Counted from the stretch's first letter, positions 17,525-25,687 are shown. The stretch: 52,967 nt of DNA from Bacteroidota bacterium (GCA_026391455.1 JAPLEH010000020.1:1-52967), one strand, 5' to 3'. Program-made: numbers and translations. The notes: generated by a model not told the origin, from the letters alone.

Positions 17525-18700
17525 TCAAATTCTACTAATTGCTTCCTCCAATTTTTCTTCTGTACTACACAGGCTTACTCTGATGTACCGATTGCCAGCA
17601 CTGCCGAATATGCCTCCGGGTGTGATGAATACATTACTGTTGTACAACACCTGATCACTCAATGCGAACCCATCTTGATATCCGGGAGGAATAGCCGCCC
17701 ATACAAACATGCCGGCCTGATCATGGGTAAATTCACAGCCCAGTTTTTCCAGCAAGGCAAACACTTTCTCTCTTCGTATACGGTAAGTATCGTTCACGGC
17801 ATCATGCCAATCCTGGCCCAACGTGAGTGCTTTGGCAGCAGCCAGTTGTACCGGCAAATACATACCACTGTCCATATTACTTTTAAATCGCAATACTTCT
17901 TCGATCCGTTCTGCAGCACCACATAACATACCTACCCGCCATCCTGCCATATTGTGACTCTTGCTGAGCGAGTTCAGCTCTATGGCACATTCCATAGCAC
18001 CCGGTACAGATAGCAGGCTCATCGGGTTATTGTTCAGTATAAAGGAATAAGGGTTGTCATGTACCAATAAGATTTGATGCTGTCTTGCAAATAGCACCAG
18101 CTTTTCAAAAAGGGTATTATCCGGCAATTTACCGGTGGGCATCTGCGGATAGTTTACAAACATGAGTTTTACCTTATCCAGTTTCTTTGTTGCCAGCTTT
18201 TCAAAATCCGGTTCATAGTTATTTTTCTCTGTGAGTTTATATTCCACACATTCACCACCGGCCAGTTTTACAGCGCTGGTATAGGTAGGATAGCCGGGAT
18301 TGGGCACGAGTACCTTGTCCCCCTTATCGAGGTAGGTCATACAAATATGCATGATCCCTTCCTTGCTGCCGATCAGGGGTAATACTTCCGTATCCGGATT
18401 CAGCGAAACCCTGAACCAATGCTGGTACCAATCGGCCATGGCGCGGCGCAATACCGGTGAACCTTTATACGATTGGTACGCGTGTACGGATGGCATTGCG
18501 CTTTCTTCCTGCAATACCCTGATCACTTCCGGATGCGGGGGCATATCGGGGCTGCCAATCCCGAGGTTGATAATATTTTTCCCCTCCTTATTGAGGGATT
18601 CGATTTCCCTCAGTTTTTGGGAAAAATAATACTCGCCTATCCCTTTCAATCGTTTACTGGTCTTTATCATATACGTTTCTCCTGTATTATTTACATTCAT
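17525..18700 (-). CDS. Class I/II PLP-dependent aminotransferase, probably aromatic
   Basis: 391 residues, fold type I. NLGIGSPDMPPHPEV near the N-terminus, YQSYKGSPVLRRAMADWY, NPGYPTYTSA, the PLP-ring Asn/Asp region VNYPQMPTGKLPD and LLVHDNPYSFI, and the PLP lysine in ELNSLSKSHNMAGWRVGM. Between pheA and tyrA it most likely transaminates phenylpyruvate and 4-hydroxyphenylpyruvate to phenylalanine and tyrosine; the substrate is inferred from context. The ATG at 18700 overlaps the pheA stop as ATGA. Other possible starts are ATG 18706 and ATG 18670 (MIKTSKRLKGIGEYY). Confidence 0.9.
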   Translation of the reverse strand: MNVNNTGETYMIKTSKRLKGIGEYYFSQKLREIESLNKEGKNIINLGIGSPDMPPHPEVIRVLQEESAMPSVHAYQSYKGSPVLRRAMADWYQHWFRVSLNPDTEVLPLIGSKEGIMHICMTYLDKGDKVLVPNPGYPTYTSAVKLAGGECVEYKLTEKNNYEPDFEKLATKKLDKVKLMFVNYPQMPTGKLPDNTLFEKLVLFARQHQILLVHDNPYSFILNNNPMSLLSVPGAMECAIELNSLSKSHNMAGWRVGMLCGAAERIEEVLRFKSNMDSGMYLPVQLAAAKALTLGQDWHDAVNDTYRIRREKVFALLEKLGCEFTHDQAGMFVWAAIPPGYQDGFALSDQVLYNSNVFITPGGIFGSAGNRYIRVSLCSTEEKLEEAISRI

Positions 18701-19575
18701 TTCCATTGCCCTCTTTTATATACACCGTATACTTTTAAGGCAGCGGTGAGCGGTTGTATCTTTTTGATCACCCGTTTGAATTGTTCTGCTGTGTCGAATT
18801 CCATGTCGGCATGAAAACTGTATTTGAAATTACTGCCGGGTATAGGAAAACTCTGCAGCTTACTCAGGTTTATTCCTGCTTCCGCAATTTGTGTAAGCAC
18901 TTTAGCCAGGCTTCCTTTGGAGTGGTCTGTATGAAAATTAACAGTGGCCTTATCTGCATCTGCCGGCACCACTACATTTTCCTGCCGTTGTAATATGAGG
19001 AAGCGGGTATAATTATTCTTCATAGTATGGATGTTGGGCGACAGCACCTCGAGTCCGTAAAGCTCTGCTGCCAACCGGCTGGCAATAGCCGCCACATGCC
19101 GGCTTTTATGCTGATGAATATATTTTGCGCTCAATGCGGTATCATCTGTTTCCACCAGTTTCCATTTATACTGGTCGAGAAAGGCATAACATTGCTGTAA
19201 GGCCATGGTGTGTGAATGCACTTCACGGATATCTTGCAGTGTTACACCGGGATTCACCAGCAGGTTTTGACGTATCTGCAAGTAAATCTCTCCGGTAATA
19301 ACAAGGTTACTTTTTTGCAGTAAATTATAATTGGGCAAAATGCTTCCGGCAATGGAGTTTTCGATCGCCATCACGCCTCCATTACTTTCTTTCTTCGAAG
19401 CAGCGATCCTTACCACCTCACGAAACGTATCACAGGGAATCACGACTGTTTCTTTACCCAAAAATAATTGTGCAGCCACCTGGTGAAAACTGCCTTCATA
19501 CCCTTGTATGGCCCAACGTCCTGCGCCGATGCTCTTAGCTGTATTTGCGTGATTCTTTTTCATTCCTGTTTGCAT
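18697..19575 (-). CDS. pheA: Prephenate dehydratase with ACT domain
   Basis: 292 residues. Converts prephenate to phenylpyruvate, the phenylalanine branch. Catalytic domain: AIQGYEGSFHQVAAQLF near residue 22, GVMAIENSIAGSI, VHSHTMALQQC and the conserved NNYTRFLIL. The C-terminal ACT domain (about 205-285) begins near KGSLAKVLTQIAEAGINLSK; its ligand motif reads LQSFP where enterobacteria have ESRP. A longer frame begins with TTG inside the upstream hairpin, so ATG 19575 (or 19563) is chosen. First enzyme gene of the operon, directly behind a Phe/Tyr-rich leader peptide and a terminator, which suggests control by attenuation. Confidence 0.95.
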   Translation of the reverse strand: MQTGMKKNHANTAKSIGAGRWAIQGYEGSFHQVAAQLFLGKETVVIPCDTFREVVRIAASKKESNGGVMAIENSIAGSILPNYNLLQKSNLVITGEIYLQIRQNLLVNPGVTLQDIREVHSHTMALQQCYAFLDQYKWKLVETDDTALSAKYIHQHKSRHVAAIASRLAAELYGLEVLSPNIHTMKNNYTRFLILQRQENVVVPADADKATVNFHTDHSKGSLAKVLTQIAEAGINLSKLQSFPIPGSNFKYSFHADMEFDTAEQFKRVIKKIQPLTAALKVYGVYKRGQWK

Positions 19576-19590
19576 TATTGACTGACAAGT

Positions 19591-19619
19591 AAAAAAAATC
19601 CCGGCCAATTTGGCCGGGA
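19591..19619 (-). terminator. Attenuator terminator of the pheA/aro operon
   Basis: On the minus strand a 9-bp stem (19619-19611 with 19607-19599, tcccggcca/tggccggga) with a tiny loop is followed by eight T (19598-19591), a textbook intrinsic terminator. It lies between the leader peptide stop (19649) and pheA (19575). Its 5' arm (GTCCCGGC, 19620-19613) can instead pair with GCCGGGAT at 19673-19666 inside the leader ORF. That gives an antiterminator, so the hairpin is likely conditional rather than just the end of the helicase transcript. Confidence 0.85.
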
Positions 19620-19648
19620 CTCTTTATGCTGATTTTTAGTTGTTCATA

Positions 19649-19732
19649 TTAATTCAACAAAAGTGATCCCGGCTTCCCAGTAAAATAGAAGTAATAAAAA
19701 TAAAATCCGGAATATGTTTTTGTTGTTGTCAT
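19649..19732 (-). CDS. Phe/Tyr-rich leader peptide of the aromatic operon (pheL-like)
   Basis: A 27-codon ORF, ATG at 19732-19730 and TAA at 19651-19649. Codons 10-17 read FYFYYFYF, eight aromatic codons in a row, and codon 7 is also Tyr: four Phe and five Tyr in 11 codons. This is the hallmark of an attenuation leader, comparable in design to enterobacterial pheL. Leader RNA segments 1 (UUCCGG, 19712-19707), 2 (19673-19666), 3 (19620-19613) and 4 (19607-19599) can pair 1:2, 2:3 or 3:4. Segment 2 starts eight bases after the aromatic block. Stalling there would free segment 2 to pair with 3 and prevent termination; reading through to the stop would favour 3:4. The ATG follows the -7 box by seven bases, so the message is probably leaderless. 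Confidence 0.85.
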   Translation of the reverse strand: MTTTKTYSGFYFYYFYFTGKPGSLLLN

Positions 19733-19739
19733 TCTTAAA

Positions 19740-19769
19740 CAAATATAGTTTTCCTGTGCTGTAATGCAA
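19740..19769 (-). promoter_or_regulatory. Promoter of the pheA/aro operon
   Basis: Minus-strand TTG (19769-19767), 19 bases, then TATATTTG (19747-19740). This fits the Bacteroidota consensus TTG-N19-TAnnTTTG exactly. Transcription should start a few bases later, at or just before the leader-peptide ATG at 19732. It lies 14 bases after the helicase stop, so the operon has its own start and its own conditional stop. Confidence 0.8.
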
Positions 19770-19783
19770 GCAATTTGCCGGAA

Positions 19784-21457
19784 TTATTTTTTTCTGTCGC
19801 CTCCGGATGCTGCATCATTCATGCGGATTTTGCGGCCCCGGTAGTTTTTACCATCAATGGCTTTGATCATTTTTTTACCAGCTGAAGGTTCGATTTCGAT
19901 CCAGCTTGTCATTTCTTTCATATCTATCCGGCCGAGCACTTCTTTTTTCAAGTCGCTCATATCCAGAATAAATTGGAGGAAGCTCGCTTTATAGAATCCG
20001 TCTTTGGTGCCGAGATTCACAAACAAGCGTTGGTAATTACCACCGCCGCCGAATTGTCTTCCTTTGGTATCCCGGTCGCGGCTACCGACAGCAGTCCTGT
20101 CACGTTTATCACCAGCTCTGCGGTCATCGCCGCGCATATTCAGATCGGCAGCGTTTTCATAATATTTTAAAAAGCGGTCAAATTCCAATGCGGCCACTCT
20201 TTGCAATATTTCTTCTTTATCAATAGCGGCAAACTTTTCGCGCAAAGTGGGCAGATAGGTTTCATATTGCCCGTGGCTGATATCTGCCTGCAGCATCTTA
20301 TCAATGAAATGAAAAAATTGTTTACGGCATACATCTTTACCCGAAGGAATATCCATTTTATGGACCTTTGTTTTCACAATTCGTTCGATCTGACGGAGGC
20401 GGTATGTCTCTTTTGGTGTTACGATAGACACGGATACACCACTGTTTCCAGCACGGCCTGTACGACCGCTCCGGTGGGTATAAACTTCCACATCATCGGG
20501 TAATTCGTAGTTAATGACATGGGTGATACCGGTTACATCAATACCTCTTGCTGCCACATCGGTTGCTACAAGGAGTTTCACACTTTTATCGCGAAACAGA
20601 CCCATTACTTTATCGCGTTGCCCCTGCGTAAGGTCGCCGTGAATGGCGTCAATATCATATCCTTCGCGGGTCAGTTTTTCGGCTATATCCTGTGTATCGG
20701 CTTTGGTACGGGCAAACACAATACCATAAATGCCGGGATTAAAATCGATAATGCGTTTTAATACTTCATACCGGTTATGATGCTGTGTGGCATAATACTG
20801 GTGATCAATATTGGCAGAACCTTCATTGGCCTTTCCGATGGTGATCTCGAAAGGATTGGTCATATACCGCTTGCTCACCTGCCGTATTTCGGCGGGCATG
20901 GTGGCGCTGAAGAGCCAGGTACTCTGGCGATTCGGTGTATTCTTTAAGATAAATTCGATATCTTCTTTGAAACCCATGTTGAGCATTTCATCGGCCTCAT
21001 CTAATACCACATAATGGATATTTTCGAGGTTGATGGCCTTCCGTTCGATCAGGTCGATCAGGCGGCCGGGTGTGGCCACTACGATATGGGTGCCTTTCTT
21101 TAGGTCGCGGATCTGCAACGAGATGGAAGTACCACCATAAACAGCCGTAACCTGAACGGGTATTTTTTTGTTTTTGAATTTCTCCAGGTCGCTGGTGATC
21201 TGTAAACAGAGTTCGCGGGTGGGGCACACAATCAGTGCCTGGGGAAAACGGTTTTCTTTAACGATGAGTTGCAGGAGGGGCAGGCCAAAAGCGGCTGTTT
21301 TGCCGGTACCTGTTTGGGCCAACCCGATAAAATCTTTGGTACCCTGTAATAAAACGGGGATTGCTTTTTCCTGAATGGGCGTAGGTTGTGTAAACCCTAA
21401 TACCTGAATAGAATGGAGCAGGCCTTCCTCCAGCCCGAGGGCTTCAAAATTGTTCAC
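19784..21457 (-). CDS. DEAD-box ATP-dependent RNA helicase with DbpA-type RNA-binding domain
   Basis: 557 residues. All helicase motifs are present in order: Q motif FTQPTPIQ, I AQTGTGKT, Ia PTRELCLQ, Ib TPGR, II DEAD, III SAT, IV IVFARTKAD, V ATDVAARGID and VI HRSGRTGRAG. A basic, disordered linker (GDDRRAGDKRDRTAVGSR region) leads to a C-terminal DbpA-like RRM (LFVNLGTKDGF to INGRKIRMND-like end), which in relatives binds 23S rRNA. Likely roles are ribosome assembly or RNA remodelling, possibly cold-related (DeaD/CsdA group). Start chosen at GTG 21457 (VNNFEALGL); the longer TTG frame to 21511 runs through a -7 promoter box. A TACCTTTG box at 21516-21509 gives a 5' leader of about 45 bases. 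Confidence 0.93.
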   Translation of the reverse strand: MNNFEALGLEEGLLHSIQVLGFTQPTPIQEKAIPVLLQGTKDFIGLAQTGTGKTAAFGLPLLQLIVKENRFPQALIVCPTRELCLQITSDLEKFKNKKIPVQVTAVYGGTSISLQIRDLKKGTHIVVATPGRLIDLIERKAINLENIHYVVLDEADEMLNMGFKEDIEFILKNTPNRQSTWLFSATMPAEIRQVSKRYMTNPFEITIGKANEGSANIDHQYYATQHHNRYEVLKRIIDFNPGIYGIVFARTKADTQDIAEKLTREGYDIDAIHGDLTQGQRDKVMGLFRDKSVKLLVATDVAARGIDVTGITHVINYELPDDVEVYTHRSGRTGRAGNSGVSVSIVTPKETYRLRQIERIVKTKVHKMDIPSGKDVCRKQFFHFIDKMLQADISHGQYETYLPTLREKFAAIDKEEILQRVAALEFDRFLKYYENAADLNMRGDDRRAGDKRDRTAVGSRDRDTKGRQFGGGGNYQRLFVNLGTKDGFYKASFLQFILDMSDLKKEVLGRIDMKEMTSWIEIEPSAGKKMIKAIDGKNYRGRKIRMNDAASGGDRKK

Positions 21458-21508
21458 GTAATTGTAATTTGATAAAAAATAGACCCCCGTGACTGTAAAA
21501 CGGGTGGC

Positions 21509-21516
21509 CAAAGGTA
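21509..21516 (-). promoter_or_regulatory. -7 promoter box of the helicase gene
   Basis: TACCTTTG on the minus strand. It lies within the over-long helicase frame that begins at TTG 21511, which argues for the GTG start at 21457. Confidence 0.5.
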
Positions 21517-21570
21517 ACCCTTAATGAGGGCAAAGACGAATGTATTTTGTATACCATATAAAAAGCAAAA

Positions 21571-21590
21571 GCCGTTCCCGGGGGAACGGC
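21571..21590 (-). terminator. Rho-independent terminator of the small lipoprotein gene
   Basis: Arms gccgttccc (21571-21579) and gggaacggc (21582-21590), extended by aa/tt pairs. On the minus strand the stem is followed by a T-rich tail. It lies 27 bases after the stop of the lipoprotein gene. Confidence 0.75.
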
Positions 21591-21617
21591 CTTTGACTAT
21601 TGCTTGCCAAAATCAAA

Positions 21618-21812
21618 TTACATCTTTGCTTTTGTAGTATCAGCTGCATGTGTTGTATCAGCAGCATGAGTTGTATCAGCAGGAGCAGGTGCAGGTGTAG
21701 TTGTATCTACTGGAGTTGTAGCAGTAGTATCTTTGGTTTCTTTCTTTTCACCAGAGTTAGTACAAGCTACCATTGTAGCAGCGATGAATGCAATTGCAAA
21801 AAACTTTTTCAT
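21618..21812 (-). CDS. Small Thr/Ala/Pro-rich lipoprotein
   Basis: 64 residues. Signal peptide and lipobox MKKFFAIAFIAATMVAC, so the mature protein starts at Cys17. The rest is low complexity: SGEKKETKDTT, a Thr/Pro/Ala stretch, then repeated ADTTHA units ending in AKM. No fold or activity can be predicted. It closely resembles in design the 84-residue lipoprotein at 49995-50249: same ACxNSGEKK start and a Lys/Met end. It is probably abundant and membrane-anchored, perhaps acting as a spacer. Has its own terminator; monocistronic. Confidence 0.75.
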   Translation of the reverse strand: MKKFFAIAFIAATMVACTNSGEKKETKDTTATTPVDTTTPAPAPADTTHAADTTHAADTTKAKM

Positions 21813-22067
21813 TGTCGATTTTTTTGATTTTTTATGAAATATTTCAACATTAATACCCGGATCGGAGAAAGGTAACCCGGCAATTGAAAAAAAAATCAGA
21901 TTTTTTTATTTTAATTGATTATCAATAATTTAGAGTAAAATTATTTATTGATTTGCCGGCATATATGCGATTATTCGAAAACAACAATAAAGCCTTTAAC
22001 GCCAATATTTATTTTTTGCCCTCGGGCAGGGTTACTATTTTTAAAATCCTGTATTAAATAACGGAAT

Positions 22068-22643
22068 GTGAAACCTCAGACAGACGAAAAAGACTTACTG
22101 AAAGGATTAGCTGCCAACGACCCAAAAGCCGTGGAAACGATTTACCGGGAGAATTTTAATACGATTCAGGCCCTGATAATCAACAACAATGGCTCATCAG
22201 ACGATGCAAAGGACATATTCCAGGAAGCGATGATTGTTCTTTATGAGAAGGCGAAATTAAGCAGTTTTGAGTTGAACTGCCAGATCAGAACTTTTTTGTA
22301 CTCTGTATCCAGGCGGCTCTGGCTCAAACGATTGCAACAGCAGAATCGGTTCTCACCTGCCGGCGATAGCATGGAAGATACCATACCTGTGGACGAGGAA
22401 CTGGAGGACCATGAAAAAAAGAATGATGAGTTTGAAATGATGGATAAAGCCATCAGTCATCTCGGAGAGCCCTGCAAAAGCCTGATCGAAGCCTATTACC
22501 TGCAAAAACAAAGTATGCAGGAAATCGCTGCCAATTTTGGGTATACGAATGCGGACAATGCCAAAAATCAGAAATATAAATGCCTGATGCGGCTTAAAAA
22601 GATTTTTTTCTCACATTATAAAAACGGGAACGGTGATGAATGA
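22068..22643 (+). CDS. RNA polymerase sigma-70 family (ECF-like) sigma factor
   Basis: 191 residues. Region 2 runs from about AVETIYRENFNTIQALI to DAKDIFQEAMIVLYEKA, with the -7-binding helix near CQIRTFLYSVSRRLWLKRL. Region 4 covers HLGEPCKSLIEAYYLQKQSMQEIAANFGYTN with a helix-turn-helix. An acidic linker (VDEELEDHEKKNDEFE) joins them. The start is GTG 22068; the overlapping ATG at 22066 is out of frame and stops at once. The next gene starts inside this one's last codons (overlap 8 bases), so the two are translationally coupled and should act together. Target promoters cannot be read from the window. Confidence 0.9.
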   Translation: MKPQTDEKDLLKGLAANDPKAVETIYRENFNTIQALIINNNGSSDDAKDIFQEAMIVLYEKAKLSSFELNCQIRTFLYSVSRRLWLKRLQQQNRFSPAGDSMEDTIPVDEELEDHEKKNDEFEMMDKAISHLGEPCKSLIEAYYLQKQSMQEIAANFGYTNADNAKNQKYKCLMRLKKIFFSHYKNGNGDE

Positions 22644-23748
22644 CATACAGATTTTAGACGCGGTGGAACGATATATACGCGGTGAAATGAACCCGGAAGA
22701 ACGATTGCAGTTTGAAAATCTTCGCCAATCGAATTCCGAAGTGGATCAACTCGTGGTGGAGCATACGCTTTTCCTCCAGCAAATGGATCAGTTTGGACAG
22801 CGCCGGGATTTCAAATCCACGCTGAATGAAGTACATACCTCGCTTACGGAGCAGGGTAAGATCGACTCCATGAAAATGACGGGTAAAGCACGTATCGTTT
22901 ACCTCTGGAAACGATACAAACGCGTTACAGCCATTGCTGCCTCCATTGCCGGTATCACCGCACTTACTATTAGTGCACTGGTATGGGCCGTGGCCCCCAA
23001 ACAAAATAATAATCTTCAGGATCTTGGCCGCAAATACGATGCGCTCGCAAAAGAGCAGAAAAAACAAAATGCAGATGTGCGGGATATCAAACAACGGCTG
23101 GCCTCGGATAAAGACGAAAAGAAAAAGATCGAGTATAAGTCCGGAGGGACCGGTTTCATGATCGATGGCAAAGGCTATATCATTACCAATGCCCATATCA
23201 TCCGTAATTCAAAAAATATAGCAGTCATCAGCAGCAAAGGCGAAGAGTATGATGTGGTGGTGGTAAAAACCGACCTTACCCGTGATATCGCGATCCTTCG
23301 CATTGATGACAAGTCTTTCAAACCCTTCAGCACATTGCCCTATGGCATCAGCAAAACGGGAAGTGATGTGGCTGAACCCATCTATACTTTAGGTTACCCG
23401 CGCAATGATATTGTATACAGCGAAGGCTACCTGAGTGCCCTGTCTGGTTTCAATGGCGATACACTCAGTTGCCAGTTGGGTATCGCTGCCAACCCCGGTA
23501 ACAGTGGCGGACCCGTTTTTAACCACAATGGTGAAGTGATCGGCATTCTCAGCACCCGTGAAAGGGAAGCAGAAGGCGTGGCATTTGCTATTCAGTCAAA
23601 ATACATTTTTGATGCGGTGGAACAATTGAAACAGGATACCACTTATAAATCACTGAAATTGTCAGCAAAATCAAGTGTAAAAGGAATGGGTAAACAGCAA
23701 CAGGTGAAGAAGATTCAGGATTTTGTATTCATGGTAAAAGGCGACTAA
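22636..23748 (+). CDS. Membrane-anchored trypsin-like (S1C) serine protease with anti-sigma-like N-terminus
   Basis: 370 residues. The N-terminal 80 residues (ILDAVERYIRGEMNPEERL, then EFENLRQ-like helices) look like the cytoplasmic domain of Bacteroidota anti-sigma factors, without zinc ligands. One transmembrane helix (about 98-118, VTAIAASIAGITALTISALV) and a coiled coil (LGRKYDALAKEQKKQNADVR) follow. Next is a periplasmic trypsin/HtrA-type domain with the full triad: His in ITNAHII, Asp in LTRDIAILRI and Ser in NPGNSGGPVF. No PDZ domain is visible. As the partner of the overlapping sigma gene, I infer it holds the sigma factor and that its protease half senses or processes an envelope signal. 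ATG 22636 is preferred over in-frame GTG 22633. Confidence 0.85.
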   Translation: MNDIQILDAVERYIRGEMNPEERLQFENLRQSNSEVDQLVVEHTLFLQQMDQFGQRRDFKSTLNEVHTSLTEQGKIDSMKMTGKARIVYLWKRYKRVTAIAASIAGITALTISALVWAVAPKQNNNLQDLGRKYDALAKEQKKQNADVRDIKQRLASDKDEKKKIEYKSGGTGFMIDGKGYIITNAHIIRNSKNIAVISSKGEEYDVVVVKTDLTRDIAILRIDDKSFKPFSTLPYGISKTGSDVAEPIYTLGYPRNDIVYSEGYLSALSGFNGDTLSCQLGIAANPGNSGGPVFNHNGEVIGILSTREREAEGVAFAIQSKYIFDAVEQLKQDTTYKSLKLSAKSSVKGMGKQQQVKKIQDFVFMVKGD

Positions 23749-23772
23749 AACGGATTATCCCTATAAAAAAAC

Positions 23773-23798
23773 AAAGCCACCTGGGAACGGGTGGCTTT
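23773..23798 (+). terminator. Rho-independent terminator after the sigma/protease pair
   Basis: Arms aaagccacc (23773-23781) and ggtggcttt (23790-23798) with an eight-base loop and T-rich flanks on both strands. It can serve the plus-strand protease gene and the convergent nucleotidyltransferase gene. Confidence 0.8.
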
Positions 23799-23820
23799 TG
23801 TTATTTCTGATTGTATGATT

Positions 23821-24717
23821 TTACTCCCACAAAAGGCGGGGATATTCTGCATTGGCGATGAGGGTATCAAGGCTTTCTTTTACAAAAGGTGCATCTTCTT
23901 TATAGGTAACTCCGAACCACAATGAACTTGTTGGAATGACCTGGATGACGCCTCCCTCTTTGATGAAGTTATCGGCCACCAGGGGAATGAAAAATTCTGA
24001 TTTGGGTTCTTTGCCATTTGCTTCCAAAAACTGTACAAAAAGTTTTTCTGTATAAGAAAAAAATGAGGGGGCGAAGCACCAGAAATTCATTGACACTCTT
24101 GCATTCGGCGACAGTTCTTCGGGCTGCAGGCCATCTTTGGAAAGAATGCGTTCTCCTGCTTTGGCAATATTGATCCGTTCGGTAATCGAAGCCAGGTTGC
24201 CATCATGATCAAGCTGGCAGATACCCCTGTTCACTGTACCATGTTCCGACAATGTGCCGGGCAGATCATATCCCACAATGGCAAAATTGTGGTCATTACA
24301 TTCTACCTGCAGAAAAGAGGCCGCATTCCGGAAGGCATTATATCCATAAAAATCATCTGCATTGATCACGGCAAAGGGTTCCTGCACCACTTCTTTTGCA
24401 CAAAGCACGGCATGGGCTGTACCCCAGGGCTTGCTCCGTTCCGATGGAATTTCAAACGAGCCGGTAAAAGAGTTCAGTTCCTGAAATACATATACGGTCT
24501 CAATACGTCCTTTTAATTTCGGTTCAAATATCGATTTGAAATTATCTTCAAATTCTTTTCGGATGATAAATACCACTTTCCCGAATCCGGAACGCATTGC
24601 ATCAAAAATGGAATAATCCATAATGGTTTCACCTCCGGGTCCAAAACCTTCTACCTGTTTCATACTTCCATAACGGGAAGCCATGCCCGCTGCTAAAATG
24701 ACCAATGTAGGTTTCAT
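23821..24717 (-). CDS. Nucleotidyltransferase family protein (NTP-sugar transferase fold)
   Basis: 298 residues, GT-A type nucleotidyltransferase. The nucleotide-binding loop is modified: LVILAAGMASRYGSMKQVEGFGPGGETIMDY has the family's GxGxRxG-like spacing and the catalytic Lys. PWGTAHAVLCAKEVV and the metal-binding Asp pair VINADDFYGYNAF follow, with FIPLVADNFI near the C-terminus. Such proteins transfer a nucleoside monophosphate to a sugar phosphate or choline-like substrate. The substrate cannot be deduced; no glycan genes are adjacent. ATG at 24717; a TATTTTCG box lies upstream on the minus strand. Confidence 0.8.
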   Translation of the reverse strand: MKPTLVILAAGMASRYGSMKQVEGFGPGGETIMDYSIFDAMRSGFGKVVFIIRKEFEDNFKSIFEPKLKGRIETVYVFQELNSFTGSFEIPSERSKPWGTAHAVLCAKEVVQEPFAVINADDFYGYNAFRNAASFLQVECNDHNFAIVGYDLPGTLSEHGTVNRGICQLDHDGNLASITERINIAKAGERILSKDGLQPEELSPNARVSMNFWCFAPSFFSYTEKLFVQFLEANGKEPKSEFFIPLVADNFIKEGGVIQVIPTSSLWFGVTYKEDAPFVKESLDTLIANAEYPRLLWE

Positions 24718-24777
24718 ATATATAATTTACCAGAGCGAAAATAAAGTAATTTCGTCACCCAGCATCTCTTTATCCTT

Positions 24778-25668
24778 ATGCAGCCGATCCGATATGATCT
24801 TGTCACGATTGACTCCTTATCCCTTCCCGGCGTGGAAGGCAGTTTGGCAGATGTTGCTGTATTACGGCTTGACAAAATACACCCGGTGGTATCCGGCAAT
24901 AAAATTTTTAAGCTGAAAGAATACCTGGCTACTGCACTGACAGCAGGCAAAAAAGAGATCATTACGTTTGGCGGCGCATGGTCCAATCATATTGTTGCCA
25001 CCGCTGCTGTCTGTAAAAGTTATGGTCTTTCTTGTACCGGTTATATTCGTGGCGAAGCACCGGCACGCTGGTCTTCCACATTGCTGGAGGCGCAGGCGTA
25101 TGGCATGCAACTCAAATTCATTGACCGGGAAACCTACCGGCAACAAAAGCGAAATATACAAACTGACCATCCGGAAACCTGTGTGATACCCGAAGGTGGC
25201 TTTGGAATAGCGGGCATGCAGGGAGCCTCCTCCATACCCGGCCATTTCCAGGGCATCCCTTTTACACATATATGCTGTGCCGCTGGCACCGGCACCATGG
25301 CGGCCGGTCTTGCAGTAGGTGTGGGCAATGGTGAACAGATAATAGCCGTTTCCGCCCTGAAGAATAATTTGCAACTGGCTGCTGATATTCGTTCGCTTAC
25401 CGGAGAAAGCGTAGTCCCGCCGGTGCTAATACATGATTATCATTTTGGCGGCTTCGCTAAATATGATACCGGGCTGATCCGGTTTATGAATGATATGTAT
25501 ACCGCAACAGGCATCCCCACTGATTTCGTGTATACTGCAAAATTATTTTATGCGATCCGTGATCTGATTATTAAAAATCATTTTCCAACAGGTAGCCGGA
25601 TATTGCTCATTCACAGTGGCGGCTTACAGGGCAATTCATCGCTGGGAAAGGGAACGTTAATATTTTAA
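24778..25668 (+). CDS. PLP-dependent enzyme of the ACC deaminase / D-cysteine desulfhydrase family
   Basis: 296 residues, fold type II. The PLP lysine is in SGNKIFKLKEYL (about residues 39-50). The ring-stacking and anion-binding parts are TFGGAWSNHIVATAAVC and the phosphate-binding AAGTGTMAAGLAVGV; IHSGGLQGN lies near the C-terminus. Known family activities are opening of 1-aminocyclopropane-1-carboxylate and beta-elimination from D-cysteine. In bacteria without plant hosts the second is common, but the sequence alone does not decide. It is divergent from the nucleotidyltransferase gene with a 60-base gap. Confidence 0.88.
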   Translation: MQPIRYDLVTIDSLSLPGVEGSLADVAVLRLDKIHPVVSGNKIFKLKEYLATALTAGKKEIITFGGAWSNHIVATAAVCKSYGLSCTGYIRGEAPARWSSTLLEAQAYGMQLKFIDRETYRQQKRNIQTDHPETCVIPEGGFGIAGMQGASSIPGHFQGIPFTHICCAAGTGTMAAGLAVGVGNGEQIIAVSALKNNLQLAADIRSLTGESVVPPVLIHDYHFGGFAKYDTGLIRFMNDMYTATGIPTDFVYTAKLFYAIRDLIIKNHFPTGSRILLIHSGGLQGNSSLGKGTLIF

Positions 25669-25687
25669 TTTTTCCGTATCGCCCCCC

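Noticed and set aside
19599-19619. Hairpin read only as the terminator of the DEAD-box helicase gene
   Set aside because: A consensus promoter and a Phe/Tyr-rich ORF lie between the helicase stop and the hairpin, and alternative pairing with the leader exists, so attenuation explains it better. It may also stop helicase readthrough.
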